DNA from: Brevibacterium spongiae
Lineage (GTDB): Bacteria; Actinomycetota; Actinomycetes; Actinomycetales; Brevibacteriaceae
Reading direction: 5' to 3'
Length of the DNA: 64,000 bases
NCBI RefSeq assembly: GCF_026168515.1
Contig: NZ_CP093443.1
Span: 2,108,001 to 2,172,000 of the forward strand
The notes beneath the pieces are model-generated. The model ran no database searches, had not been told where the DNA came from, and was given only the letters and a program-made list of their open reading frames with translations. Positions 49,757 to 57,971 of the stretch are shown piece by piece (position 1 is the first letter of the stretch; the number at the start of each line of letters is the position of its first letter). Made by a program: the position numbers and the translations under genes.

Positions 49757-50472
49757 CGTGAACCTCCTTGAGGTCGATCATTGCTGTGGATGAGTGGTCT
49801 GGTCAGTTCCGAAGTCGGAATGTGGGTGGTGCACACATGGTCGCCCTGAGCCAGCGAGGACAGCCGTCTGACGTCCACGCCGAGGTAGTCGGAGAACATC
49901 GCGAGTTCTGCTTCGCAGATCTCGGGGAACTCCGCGGCCACGGCCTGGATCGGGCAGTGCCCCTGGCACAGCTGCATCGCCTCGAGAGGGGTGCCGGCCG
50001 CAACCGGTGTCGCCGAGGCGGCGTACCCTTCCCGTGTCAGTGCAGCTGCCAGCGCCCGAGAGCGCGATGCCACCGTAGTGCCGCCGCGCTTATCGAGTTC
50101 GGGGCCGAGACGGTCCCGCAGACGGTCGACGAGATCCTCGGTGAAGTCCTCTACAGCGGGCTTGCCGTGGCGATCCTCCATGAAGCGGAGGATATTCACG
50201 GCGAGCTCGTCATAGGAATGACTGACCGAGTCGTGTCCGGCAGTTGTGACCACGTAGTGTCGTGCCGGACGCCCCCGTCCCGCCTGCTTGCCGGCGAGCT
50301 CGCGGACCTCGATGAGGCCCTCGCTCTCCAGCGCGTCCAGGTGGCGACGGATCGCCGCCGGGGTCAGTTCCAGGGCTTTGGCCAAAGATGAAGCGGTGAT
50401 CGGCCCTTCGTCGAGCACCGACTGGAAGACCTTCTGCCGGGTTCGGCGATCCTCCGTGTCGTTTGCAGCCAT
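49753..50472 (-). CDS. sufR: SufR-type Fe-S sensing transcriptional repressor
   Basis: A 239-residue regulator: N-terminal winged helix ([20 protein letters not shown], then [16 protein letters not shown]) and a C-terminal sensor with CQGHCPI, an additional Cys in FPEICEAE, and CTTHIP, fitting the three-Cys [4Fe-4S] site of SufR (Rv1460). With cluster bound it represses suf genes; loss of cluster relieves this. It is the first gene of the operon, so it is autoregulated. A strong AGGAGGTGG site precedes the ATG at 50472. Confidence 0.94.
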   Translation of the reverse strand: MAANDTEDRRTRQKVFQSVLDEGPITASSLAKALELTPAAIRRHLDALESEGLIEVRELAGKQAGRGRPARHYVVTTAGHDSVSHSYDELAVNILRFMEDRHGKPAVEDFTEDLVDRLRDRLGPELDKRGGTTVASRSRALAAALTREGYAASATPVAAGTPLEAMQLCQGHCPIQAVAAEFPEICEAELAMFSDYLGVDVRRLSSLAQGDHVCTTHIPTSELTRPLIHSNDRPQGGSR

Positions 50473-50483
50473 AATCCACCTCC

Positions 50484-50513
50484 TTGACTAACACAACAAT
50501 ATTGTTGCGTAAT
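50484..50513 (+). promoter_or_regulatory. SufR operator inside a divergent promoter
   Basis: CAACAATATTGTTG (50494-50507) is a perfect palindrome of the CAAC-N6-GTTG type known for cyanobacterial SufR. It lies 22 nt before the sufR ATG. On the plus strand it fills the 18-bp spacer between TTGACT (50484-50489) and CGTAAT (50508-50513), a plausible promoter for the ABC/ctaA genes. Confidence 0.72.
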
Positions 50514-50526
50514 TTGTTTCGTAAAA

Positions 50527-50545
50527 CTAGGTGAGCCTAACCACC
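50527..50545. promoter_or_regulatory. IdeR/DtxR-like iron box upstream of suf
   Basis: On the minus strand the 19-mer GGTGGTTAGGCTCACCTAG matches the DtxR/IdeR consensus TTAGGTTAGGCTAACCTAA at 14 of 19 positions. It lies upstream of the SufR palindrome relative to sufR, so the suf operon may respond to iron as well as cluster status. Confidence 0.6.
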
Positions 50546-50575
50546 TGCGGTTTCGACACTGGTTTCGACACGTCG

Positions 50576-50581
50576 TAGAAT
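50576..50581 (+). promoter_or_regulatory. Candidate -10 element of the ABC transporter operon
   Basis: TAGAAT ends 6 nt before the GTG at 50588; no Shine-Dalgarno is visible, suggesting a leaderless transcript. Confidence 0.45.
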
Positions 50582-50587
50582 GGTCTG

Positions 50588-51505
50588 GTGTCATCTTCGG
50601 CCCTGACCGTCCGCGGTCTTCACTACTCCTACGGCGCTCACCGCGTCGTCGACGGCATCGACCTCACCGCGGAGTCCGGTTCCGTGCTCGGCGTCCTCGG
50701 GCCCAACGGCGCGGGCAAATCGACGACCATCTCCTTGGCCGTGGGCACACGCAGGCCCGATGCGGGCACTGTCGAGATCTTCGGCCATGATCCGGTCCGT
50801 GACCATGTCACGACTTCGCAGCTGGCAGGCGTCATGCTTCAGGACGGCGGGCTGCCGATGAGCTCGAAGCCTCTGCAGGTGCTGCGCCACCTCGCCTCTC
50901 TCTACGCAGACCCGGTGCCCGTGCAGGAGCTGGCCGAACCCCTGGGCCTGGGCGATTTCGCTGGACGCACCATGCGCAGGCTCTCCGGCGGTCAGAAGCA
51001 GCGAGTGGCCCTGGCCGCCGCGCTCATCGGCCGACCGCGTCTGGTCTTCCTCGACGAACCCTGCGCCGGCCTCGACCCGCAGGCCAGGGAGGTAGTCCAC
51101 AGCTTCATCCGCGACCTCGCCGACCGTGGGGTTGCGGTGGTTCTGACCACCCACGATCTCGCCGAAGCCGAGGAGCTCTCCGACGAAGTCGTCGTCATCG
51201 ACCGTGGCCGGATCATCGCCCAGGGCGCCCCGGAAGAGCTGCGCAATGCCTCCGCCGGTTCCCGCACGCTGAGCATCGACATCGCCGGCCCGGTTCCGGA
51301 TCGTCTGCTCGAGCGGATCAGGGCCATCGCTCCCGCCTCGGTGCAGGGCTCTCGCGTCGTCGTGGACGGGGCACCCGACTCGGTGCAGATCGCGGCTATC
51401 TGCACCGCGATCGCCGAGGCGGATGAGCAGATCACCGACATCGGCATGCACGCGCAGTCGTTGGCCGATGTGTTCTTCGAGCTCACGGGGAGACCGCTGC
51501 GATGA
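50588..51505 (+). CDS. ABC exporter ATP-binding protein (ABC-2 type)
   Basis: A 305-residue ATPase: Walker A GPNGAGKSTT, signature LSGGQKQRVALAAAL, Walker B VFLDEPCAGLD, switch THD. The C-terminal ~80 residues are the extension typical of ABC-2 exporters. GTG start at 50588. It overlaps the permease by 4 bp. Similar ABC genes stand between ctaA and sufR in M. tuberculosis (Rv1457c-1458c), substrate unknown. Confidence 0.9.
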   Translation: MSSSALTVRGLHYSYGAHRVVDGIDLTAESGSVLGVLGPNGAGKSTTISLAVGTRRPDAGTVEIFGHDPVRDHVTTSQLAGVMLQDGGLPMSSKPLQVLRHLASLYADPVPVQELAEPLGLGDFAGRTMRRLSGGQKQRVALAAALIGRPRLVFLDEPCAGLDPQAREVVHSFIRDLADRGVAVVLTTHDLAEAEELSDEVVVIDRGRIIAQGAPEELRNASAGSRTLSIDIAGPVPDRLLERIRAIAPASVQGSRVVVDGAPDSVQIAAICTAIAEADEQITDIGMHAQSLADVFFELTGRPLR

Positions 51506-52233
51506 GGGTCAAGCGCATCGCCTCACAGTCGAAGTTCGAGACCCTGTCCGTTCTGCGCAACGGCGAACAGCTGCTGCTGTCGCTGGTGTTCCCGCTGGGA
51601 CTGCTCATCTTCCTCGCGACGACTCCCCTGCTGCGCGGACTTGGCATCATCGACTCCGCAGCGGATCCGCTGACGATCGCCGTGCCCGGGGCCCTCGCGC
51701 TGAGCCTGGCCTCGAGCGCGTTCACGGGACAGGCCATCGCCACCGCCTTCGACCGTCGGTACGGGGTGCTCAGGCAGCTGGCCACGACCCCGCTGGGCAC
51801 GAACGGGCTCATCCTCGGCAAGCTCGGCGCCGTCATCGTCGTCGTGGTCATCCAATACGCGCTCGTCTTCGCCGTGGCGTTCGCCCTCGGCTTCCGGGGA
51901 CCCGTCGACGTCCTCGCGCTCATCCTGTGCACGGTCTTCGGCACCGCATCCCTGCTGTCGCTCGGGCTGCTCATGGCCGGCACCCTGCGCGCCGAGGCGA
52001 CCCTGGCGGTGACGAACCTCATCTGGGTTCTCATGGCCGGCGTCGGTGGCCTCGTCGTCGCGCATCCGGGAGAATGGGGCACAGTCGTGGGCTATCTGCC
52101 CTCCGGTGCGCTCGGCGACGCCATGCGCGCAGCCATCGGAGACGGCGGCACCGATATCAAGGCAATCATCGTGCTCCTCGTGTGGGGGCTGGTGGGAACG
52201 CTTGCAGCGCGCAGGTGGTTCCGTTTCGAATGA
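51502..52233 (+). CDS. ABC-2 type transporter permease
   Basis: A 243-residue permease with six membrane helices (for example LLLSLVFPLGLLIFLATTPLL and GALALSLASSAFTGQAIATA). Partner of the preceding ATPase (4-bp overlap) and directly before ctaA, so possibly tied to heme or cytochrome biogenesis. Substrate unknown. Confidence 0.9.
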   Translation: MRVKRIASQSKFETLSVLRNGEQLLLSLVFPLGLLIFLATTPLLRGLGIIDSAADPLTIAVPGALALSLASSAFTGQAIATAFDRRYGVLRQLATTPLGTNGLILGKLGAVIVVVVIQYALVFAVAFALGFRGPVDVLALILCTVFGTASLLSLGLLMAGTLRAEATLAVTNLIWVLMAGVGGLVVAHPGEWGTVVGYLPSGALGDAMRAAIGDGGTDIKAIIVLLVWGLVGTLAARRWFRFE

Positions 52234-52241
52234 GGAGTGAA

Positions 52242-53144
52242 GTGGTCACGAAGAAGATCCGCATCGCCGCGTGGGCGATGCTCATCGCCCAGGCCGGGAT
52301 CATCCTGAGCGGCGGCATCGTCCGTCTCACCGGATCGGGTCTCGGCTGTTCCGATTGGCCCAAGTGCACGCCCGATTCGCTGGTCGCCACACGTGAGATG
52401 GGCATCCACAGCTATATCGAATTCGGCAACCGCCTCCTCGCGGTCGCTCTGGCCATCCTCGGCGTGTGCATCGCGCTCATGCTGTGGAAGCACCGGAAGA
52501 AGCGCCCGGACCTGTTCTGGCTCAACATCGGCCTGCTCGCCATCGTGCCCGTCCAGGCCGTCGTCGGCGGCATCACCGTGTGGACGAAGCTCAATCCCTG
52601 GGTCGTCGCCGGACACTTCGTCCCCTCGGCCGTCGCCGTCGGCGTGGCCGCATACTTCGTCCGCCGCACCTATGACACGGGGGTGCGCCTCGACACCCGT
52701 GCACCATCACCTCTTCCGACGCTCGGGTGGATCATCCTCGGACTCACCGCGATCGTCGTCATCTTCGGCGTGCTCACCACCGGTGCCGGACCCCACTCCG
52801 GATCGACGATGTCGACGCGGAACAACCTCGACAACATCTGGATCACCCGCGCCCACGGCTTCCCCGTCTGGCTGCTCGTCATCGCCACCGTCGTCGGCCT
52901 CGTCCTGGCGAAGCGGAAGGCGTACCCGGCAATGATCGCTCCGCTGGGCGTCCTCCTCGGCGTCGAGATCGTCCAGGGCATCATCGGCTATGTCCAGTAC
53001 TTCCTCGGCGTTCCCGAAGTGCTCGTCGCCTTACACATGGTGGGGCTGTCCGCTACGATTGCGGCAAGCGTTGCCGTCCTGGACAGCGCATACCCGAGGA
53101 GCACCGATGCCCACTCCGATCGTTCCCTGTCTGTGGTTTCCTGA
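52242..53144 (+). CDS. ctaA: Heme A synthase (COX15/CtaA family)
   Basis: A 300-residue membrane protein with about eight helices: GGIVRLTGSGLGCSDWPKC with the paired Cys, and helix His residues in GIHSYIEFGNRLLA, VVAGHFVPSAV, ITRAHGFPVWLL and VALHMVGLSATI. It oxidises heme O to heme A for cytochrome oxidase. I choose the GTG at 52242 (reads M-V-T-K-K) with GAGGAG upstream; an ATG at 52230 overlapping the permease stop is the alternative. Its end overlaps the VOC gene by 38 bp. Confidence 0.92.
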   Translation: MVTKKIRIAAWAMLIAQAGIILSGGIVRLTGSGLGCSDWPKCTPDSLVATREMGIHSYIEFGNRLLAVALAILGVCIALMLWKHRKKRPDLFWLNIGLLAIVPVQAVVGGITVWTKLNPWVVAGHFVPSAVAVGVAAYFVRRTYDTGVRLDTRAPSPLPTLGWIILGLTAIVVIFGVLTTGAGPHSGSTMSTRNNLDNIWITRAHGFPVWLLVIATVVGLVLAKRKAYPAMIAPLGVLLGVEIVQGIIGYVQYFLGVPEVLVALHMVGLSATIAASVAVLDSAYPRSTDAHSDRSLSVVS

Positions 53145-53571
53145 TCACGCCGAGGAGGCCATGGAGTTCTACTGCTCCATCTTCCCGAACTCGCGGATCG
53201 TCTCCATCGAACGCTATCCCGACGAATCCCTCGACGAGCATTTCGCCGGGATGAGCGGGAAGGTCCTCAGCGGCCGGTTCGTCCTCGACGGCACTGAGTT
53301 CATCTGTCTCGACGGCGGGCCGGTCTTCACGTTCAACGAGGCGATCTCACTGACCGTCGAATGCGCGGACCAAGCAGAGATCGATCACTATTGGACGAAC
53401 CTTTCGGCCTCCCCCGACCATGAGCAGTGCGGGTGGCTCAAGGACAGGTACGGTCTCAGTTGGCAGATCGTGCCGGCGAACCTCGCAGAGCTGATGACCG
53501 GACCGGCGCAGACGCAGGCGCTGATGAAGATGAAGAAGATCGTCATCGCAGACCTCGTGGCCGCCGGCTGA
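53107..53571 (+). CDS. VOC family protein (PhnB-like)
   Basis: A 154-residue vicinal-oxygen-chelate fold protein of the PhnB/3-dmu-9 subgroup: PCLWFPDHAEEAMEFYCSIF, GRFVLDGTEFICLDGGP, CGWLKDRYGLSWQIVP. The subgroup includes many proteins of unknown function. ATG at 53107 with GAGGAGC upstream, inside the ctaA end, so the two are probably coupled. Confidence 0.87.
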   Translation: MPTPIVPCLWFPDHAEEAMEFYCSIFPNSRIVSIERYPDESLDEHFAGMSGKVLSGRFVLDGTEFICLDGGPVFTFNEAISLTVECADQAEIDHYWTNLSASPDHEQCGWLKDRYGLSWQIVPANLAELMTGPAQTQALMKMKKIVIADLVAAG

Positions 53572-53954
53572 CAGACGGGGCGAGCACCGGCCGACGGTCG
53601 CTGCAGCACACGAGGTGGCACGGCTGCGGAGCACCGTTCCAGCTCATTTCGCACACGTGGCACGGCTGCGGAGCACCGTTCCAGCACGAAAAGTGGAGCA
53701 CCGCTGACGGCCACCGATCCCCCGCACATTTCGCACTCCCGCCGCGTCATTTCCGCGGCTCGAGGGCATGGGCAGGCGGCCAAAGTAGCTTCGGCCCTGT
53801 CGGCTCTGAAATCATCACGTTTCTCTGTGTGCTGTTCAGAGGAACGTGGGCCGATTCGCCGTATCGTACCGATACAACGGCCCAGTCAGCGCTGTTCAGC
53901 TCAGCACACTGAGCGTCCCATTTTCGAACTTGGGGCTGAGCACCGCAGCAGCAG
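53572..53954. other. Noncoding stretch with direct repeats and a palindrome
   Basis: No convincing gene. It holds a 29-bp exact direct repeat gtggcacggctgcggagcac... at 53615-53643 and 53657-53685, a partial third copy, and the inverted repeat GTATCGTACCGATAC (53862-53876) enclosed by TGGGCCG/CGGCCCA arms. Confidence 0.6.
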
Positions 53955-54005
53955 CTGACGAAGAAGGCTCGCCACCCAGTGTGGGTGGCGAGCCTTCTTC
54001 GTCAG
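53955..54005. terminator. Long bidirectional terminator hairpin (VOC / ctaB)
   Basis: A 24-bp perfect stem, ctgacgaagaaggctcgcca... at 53955-53978 paired with 53982-54005, 3-nt loop. TTCTTC in the distal arm helps termination on the plus strand. Confidence 0.93.
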
Positions 54006-54018
54006 TGTTCGGCGGCTG

Positions 54019-55011
54019 TCACCAGAGGCCGGGGATGAGCGTGTCGACGAAGGGGTCGATGGCCACGGCGAGGAACAGCAGAGAGAGATAGGTGATCGAA
54101 CCGTGGAAGACCTTCATGGCCTTGAGCGAGGTTCCGTCCTTGCCCTTCTTCGCCCGTGAGACGAGGGAGTAGCACGACCACAGGAACCATGCTCCGGCAC
54201 CGACGGCGACGATCGTGTAGACCGGGCCCATCGGGGCGATGGGGATGAGAGCCAGCGAGCAGGCGATCATCGCCCACGTGTAGAGGATCATCTGACGGCC
54301 GACGGACGTCGGCGGGACCTTCGACGGCAGCATCGGGACTTCAGCGGCGTCGTAGTCGGCCTTGTACTTGATCGCCAGCGGCCAGTAGTGCGGCGGTGTC
54401 CAGAAGAAGACGACGAGGAACAGGAGCACCGGCTCCCAGGCGATTCCGCCGGTCACCGACGACCAGCCGATGAGCACCGGCATGCATCCTGCAGCGCCGC
54501 CCCACACGATGTTCTGCGAGGTGCGGCGCTTGAGGACCAGGGTGTAGAAGACTGCGTAGAGCAGGATCGCGCAGGCGGTCAGTCCAGCGGCCACCCAGTT
54601 GGTGAAGCCGCCGAGCCAGAAGATCGAACCGAGGCCCAGGACGAATGCGAAGATCAGCGCTGCGCGTGGGCTGATCTCTCCGGTGACGAGCGGACGGTCC
54701 TTCGTCCGCTCCATCTTCGCGTCGATGTCGCGATCCACGTAGCAGTTGAAGACCGAGGCAGAGGCGGCCGCGGCCGCTCCGCCGATGAGGGTGTTGATCA
54801 CCAGCCAGATGTTCGGCATTCCGTCAGCGGCGAGAAACATCACGGGCGCGGTGGTGACGAGGAGCAGCTCGATGACACGCGGCTTGGTCAGCGCGATATA
54901 GGCGCGGATGATCGATCGCGGTCGGGTGGAGAGGCTCTGCTCGTCGATGGCCCTCTGCAGAGGTCGTTCACTCTGCTCTTCCCGGTTCTGACGAAGTTTG
55001 CTCACGCCCAT
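54019..55011 (-). CDS. ctaB: Protoheme IX farnesyltransferase (heme O synthase)
   Basis: A 330-residue UbiA-superfamily membrane protein with about nine helices: substrate motif NCYVDRDIDAKMERTKDRPL and second Asp motif in KADYDAAEVPMLP. It farnesylates protoheme, the step before CtaA. ATG at 55011 with AGGTAG upstream. Faces the tkt operon as in M. tuberculosis (Rv1451/Rv1449c). Confidence 0.94.
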   Translation of the reverse strand: MGVSKLRQNREEQSERPLQRAIDEQSLSTRPRSIIRAYIALTKPRVIELLLVTTAPVMFLAADGMPNIWLVINTLIGGAAAAASASVFNCYVDRDIDAKMERTKDRPLVTGEISPRAALIFAFVLGLGSIFWLGGFTNWVAAGLTACAILLYAVFYTLVLKRRTSQNIVWGGAAGCMPVLIGWSSVTGGIAWEPVLLFLVVFFWTPPHYWPLAIKYKADYDAAEVPMLPSKVPPTSVGRQMILYTWAMIACSLALIPIAPMGPVYTIVAVGAGAWFLWSCYSLVSRAKKGKDGTSLKAMKVFHGSITYLSLLFLAVAIDPFVDTLIPGLW

Positions 55012-55092
55012 GATTCTACCTGCTGTCGAATTTTTTGCCAGTCGCGACAGGCCCCGACGCCACGTCGATCCGGGGCCGTTCCGCACACTGCC

Positions 55093-55629
55093 TCACGAGG
55101 TTCGATGGCCCGTCGAGCTGCGGACGATGCGGACGAGGAAGGCCACCGCCGCGCACACCGGGGCGAGGACGATCACCTGGACGACGAGGACGGAGATGAG
55201 TTCGAGCGACACTGCCGAGACCTCGGATCCCACCAGCTTGATGCCGACACAGAGTCCGATCATTCCGCTCAGTCCCGAATAGACGAGCGCGGTGGTCCAG
55301 ATCAGCCCGCCGCGGCGGGCGTTGAGCATGACGATCAGGGCGGCGAGGAACGGAGTCAGCAGCAGCGCTGTCCCGAGTGCCCACAGCCCCAACTCGCCGA
55401 GGTCGACCCCGCCGCGCAGAGGCTGACCGAGCGCGGAGGCCACCGCAACCGTGGCGAGGATGAGGAGAACCGGAACGGCGAGTCCGATGCGCGCGATGAA
55501 ACGGCGGGCACCGACGGTGCCGGCGGCCACCTCGGCGAGGTCGATTCCGCGGTTCTGCGCCCACGTGGGCGGCTCTTCGACCTCGGCTGCCACTGCAGCA
55601 TCGACCACCGGCTTCGCCCCATCGCTCAC
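55093..55629 (-). CDS. Membrane protein of unknown function
   Basis: A 178-residue protein with an acidic soluble N-terminus (about 45 residues) and four predicted helices (VPVLLILATVAVASALG; LWALGTALLLTPFLAALIVM; a third around LVYSGLSGMIGLCVGI; VLVVQVIVLAPVCAAVAFLV). I do not recognise the family. GTG at 55629 with GAGGGC upstream is the likely start. It is 81 nt before ctaB on the same strand, so it may be cotranscribed. Confidence 0.65.
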   Translation of the reverse strand: MSDGAKPVVDAAVAAEVEEPPTWAQNRGIDLAEVAAGTVGARRFIARIGLAVPVLLILATVAVASALGQPLRGGVDLGELGLWALGTALLLTPFLAALIVMLNARRGGLIWTTALVYSGLSGMIGLCVGIKLVGSEVSAVSLELISVLVVQVIVLAPVCAAVAFLVRIVRSSTGHRTS

Positions 55630-55889
55630 CGTCGTGCCCTCTTCCTTCGCCTGTTCGTCGTCACGTGCCTGCGACAGTTGAATGCTCAAGCACAACTGTG
55701 CGCGCGACCACACTCTACCCGTCAGTAGTGAGAATGTCTCCCACCAGAGGCGGGACTGTGCGAATGGGAGACGAACGTCCGCGATCGCTTGAGCACGGAC
55801 GTGTGTGCGAACGGGGTCGGGATATCCGGGGGCCGGCGCGGTAGAGTTTGAGTGCACGCTCTCAGCCGAACGAAGGATCGCTCGAAGAC

Positions 55890-57971
55890 ATGACAACTCT
55901 GTCCTGGACTGAACTCGACAACCGCGCAGTCGATACTGCCCGCCTCCTCGCCGCCGATGCGGTCCAGAAAACCGGGAACGGGCACCCGGGCACCGCGATG
56001 AGCCTGGCTCCCATCGCCCACTACCTCTATCAGCAGGGACTCACCCACGACCCGGCCGACCCGACATGGGTCGGCCGTGATCGTTTCGTCCTGTCATGCG
56101 GGCACAGTTCGCTCACCCAGTACATCCAGCTGTACCTGGCCGGTTTCGGCCTCGAACTCGACGATCTCAAGGCGCTGCGCACGTGGGGGTCGCTGACACC
56201 GGGTCATCCGGAGGTCGGGCACACAGCCGGCGTGGAGATCACGACCGGTCCGCTCGGCTCAGGACTCGCCTCGGCAGTGGGCATGGCCATGGCCTCCCGC
56301 CGCGAACGCGGACTCTTCGACCCCGAAGCGGCGCCCGGATCCTCCCCGTTCGACCATTCGATCGTCGTCCTCGCCTCCGACGGCGACCTCGAAGAGGGCG
56401 TCTCCGGTGAAGCGTCCTCCCTGGCCGGCACGCAGGAGCTGTCGAACCTGCTGGTGATCTGGGACGACAATAAGATCTCCATCGAAGATGACACCGCCAT
56501 CGCCTTCGGCGAGGACACTGCCGCCCGCTATGCCGCCTACGGCTGGCACGTGCAGCACGTGGACTTCACCGCCGGCGGGGACTACACCGAGGACATGGAG
56601 GCCTTCCACGCGGCCGTCGAGGCAGCGCGTGCAGATTCCCGTCCCTCGTTCATCCGCCTCTCGACGATCATCGCGTGGCCGGCCCCGAACGCCCAGAACA
56701 CCGGCGGTTCACACGGAGCCGCTCTCGGTGCCGACGAGATCCGCGCGACCAAGGAGATCCTCGGCTTCGACCCCGAGGCCGACTTCGCCGTCGCCGATGA
56801 TGTCCTCGCCCACACCCGTCAGGCACTTGAGCGCGGCCGCGCAGCTCACCTGGAATGGGACGAGTCGTTCGCCGCCTGGCGCAGCGCCAACCCGCAGCGC
56901 GCCGAACTCTTCGACCGTCTGTCCAAGCGCGAGCTGCCCGCCGGACTCGACGCCGCCTTCCCGGTCTTCGAAGCCAGCGAGAAGGGCATCGCCACCCGCG
57001 CGGCGTCCGGCCAGGTGCTCAACGCGATCGCCGAGGTCATGCCCGAGCTGTGGGGCGGTTCTGCCGACCTCGCCGGTTCGAACAACACCCTGGTCAAGGG
57101 TGAGCCGAGCTTCCTGCCCGCCCACCGGTCCACCGGCGCCTTCTCCGGACACGAATACGGGCGCAACATCCACTTCGGCGTCCGTGAGTTCTCCGCCGGT
57201 CTCATCGGCAACGGCATCGCCCTGCACGGTGGGACCCGCCCGTACAACGGCACCTTCCTCGTCTTCAGCGACTATCAGCGTCCCGCCGTCCGCCTGGCTG
57301 CCCTCCAGCAGCTGCCGAACCTGTTCGTGTGGACCCACGATTCGATCGGCCTCGGCGAGGACGGCCCGACCCACCAGCCGATCGAACACCTGTCAGCTCT
57401 GCGCGCCATCCCCGGTCTCGACGTCGTCCGCCCGGCCGATGCGAACGAGACCGCCGTGGTGTGGCGGAAGATCCTCGACCGCACCGACGGGCCCAGCGGT
57501 CTCGTGCTCACCCGTCAGGCAGTGCCGGTCCTCGACCGTGAGAAGTACGCCCCGGCGTCCGAAGCCGCACGCGGCGGCTATGTGCTCACCGACACCGGAG
57601 ACCAGCCCGAGGTCGCGATCATCGCCAGCGGCTCCGAGGTCGCCATCGCCCTCGAAGCCGCCGAGGCGCTGCAGGCATCGGGAACCGCCGCACGGGTGAT
57701 CTCCATGCCCTGCCAGGAGTGGTTCGACGCGCAGCCCGAGGACTACCGGTCCACGGTCCTGCCGCGCAGCCTCAGGGCCCGCGTGAGCATCGAGGCCGCG
57801 TCGGCGATGAGCTGGCACAAGTACCTCGGCGATGCCGGCCGCGCAGTGTCGATCGAGCATTTCGGCGCTTCGGCGGACTACGCGACCCTGTACGAGAAAT
57901 TCGGCATCACCTCGACGGCCGTCGTCGATGCCGCGAAGGAATCCATCAGCGCAGCGAAGGCGGAAGCATGA
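55890..57971 (+). CDS. tkt: Transketolase
   Basis: A 693-residue ThDP enzyme moving two-carbon units in the pentose phosphate pathway. Seen: KTGNGHPGTAMSLAP, VLASDGDLEEGVSGEASSLA (ThDP motif GDG...N), GTRPYNGTFLVFSDY, and DSIGLGEDGPTHQPIEHL with catalytic His and Glu. First gene of tkt-tal-pgi; its stop overlaps the tal ATG by 4 bp. Confidence 0.96.
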   Translation: MTTLSWTELDNRAVDTARLLAADAVQKTGNGHPGTAMSLAPIAHYLYQQGLTHDPADPTWVGRDRFVLSCGHSSLTQYIQLYLAGFGLELDDLKALRTWGSLTPGHPEVGHTAGVEITTGPLGSGLASAVGMAMASRRERGLFDPEAAPGSSPFDHSIVVLASDGDLEEGVSGEASSLAGTQELSNLLVIWDDNKISIEDDTAIAFGEDTAARYAAYGWHVQHVDFTAGGDYTEDMEAFHAAVEAARADSRPSFIRLSTIIAWPAPNAQNTGGSHGAALGADEIRATKEILGFDPEADFAVADDVLAHTRQALERGRAAHLEWDESFAAWRSANPQRAELFDRLSKRELPAGLDAAFPVFEASEKGIATRAASGQVLNAIAEVMPELWGGSADLAGSNNTLVKGEPSFLPAHRSTGAFSGHEYGRNIHFGVREFSAGLIGNGIALHGGTRPYNGTFLVFSDYQRPAVRLAALQQLPNLFVWTHDSIGLGEDGPTHQPIEHLSALRAIPGLDVVRPADANETAVVWRKILDRTDGPSGLVLTRQAVPVLDREKYAPASEAARGGYVLTDTGDQPEVAIIASGSEVAIALEAAEALQASGTAARVISMPCQEWFDAQPEDYRSTVLPRSLRARVSIEAASAMSWHKYLGDAGRAVSIEHFGASADYATLYEKFGITSTAVVDAAKESISAAKAEA

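Noticed and set aside
49753..50391. Plus-strand frames opposite sufR
   Set aside because: Antisense shadows of a clear SufR homologue with a strong ribosome site.
53427..53912. Possible gene in the ctaB-VOC gap
   Set aside because: The open frame begins inside the VOC gene, crosses the direct repeats and has no family features or ribosome site.
57719..57967. Longer start of tal
   Set aside because: It runs through the tkt coding sequence; ATG 57968 gives the standard transaldolase N-terminus.
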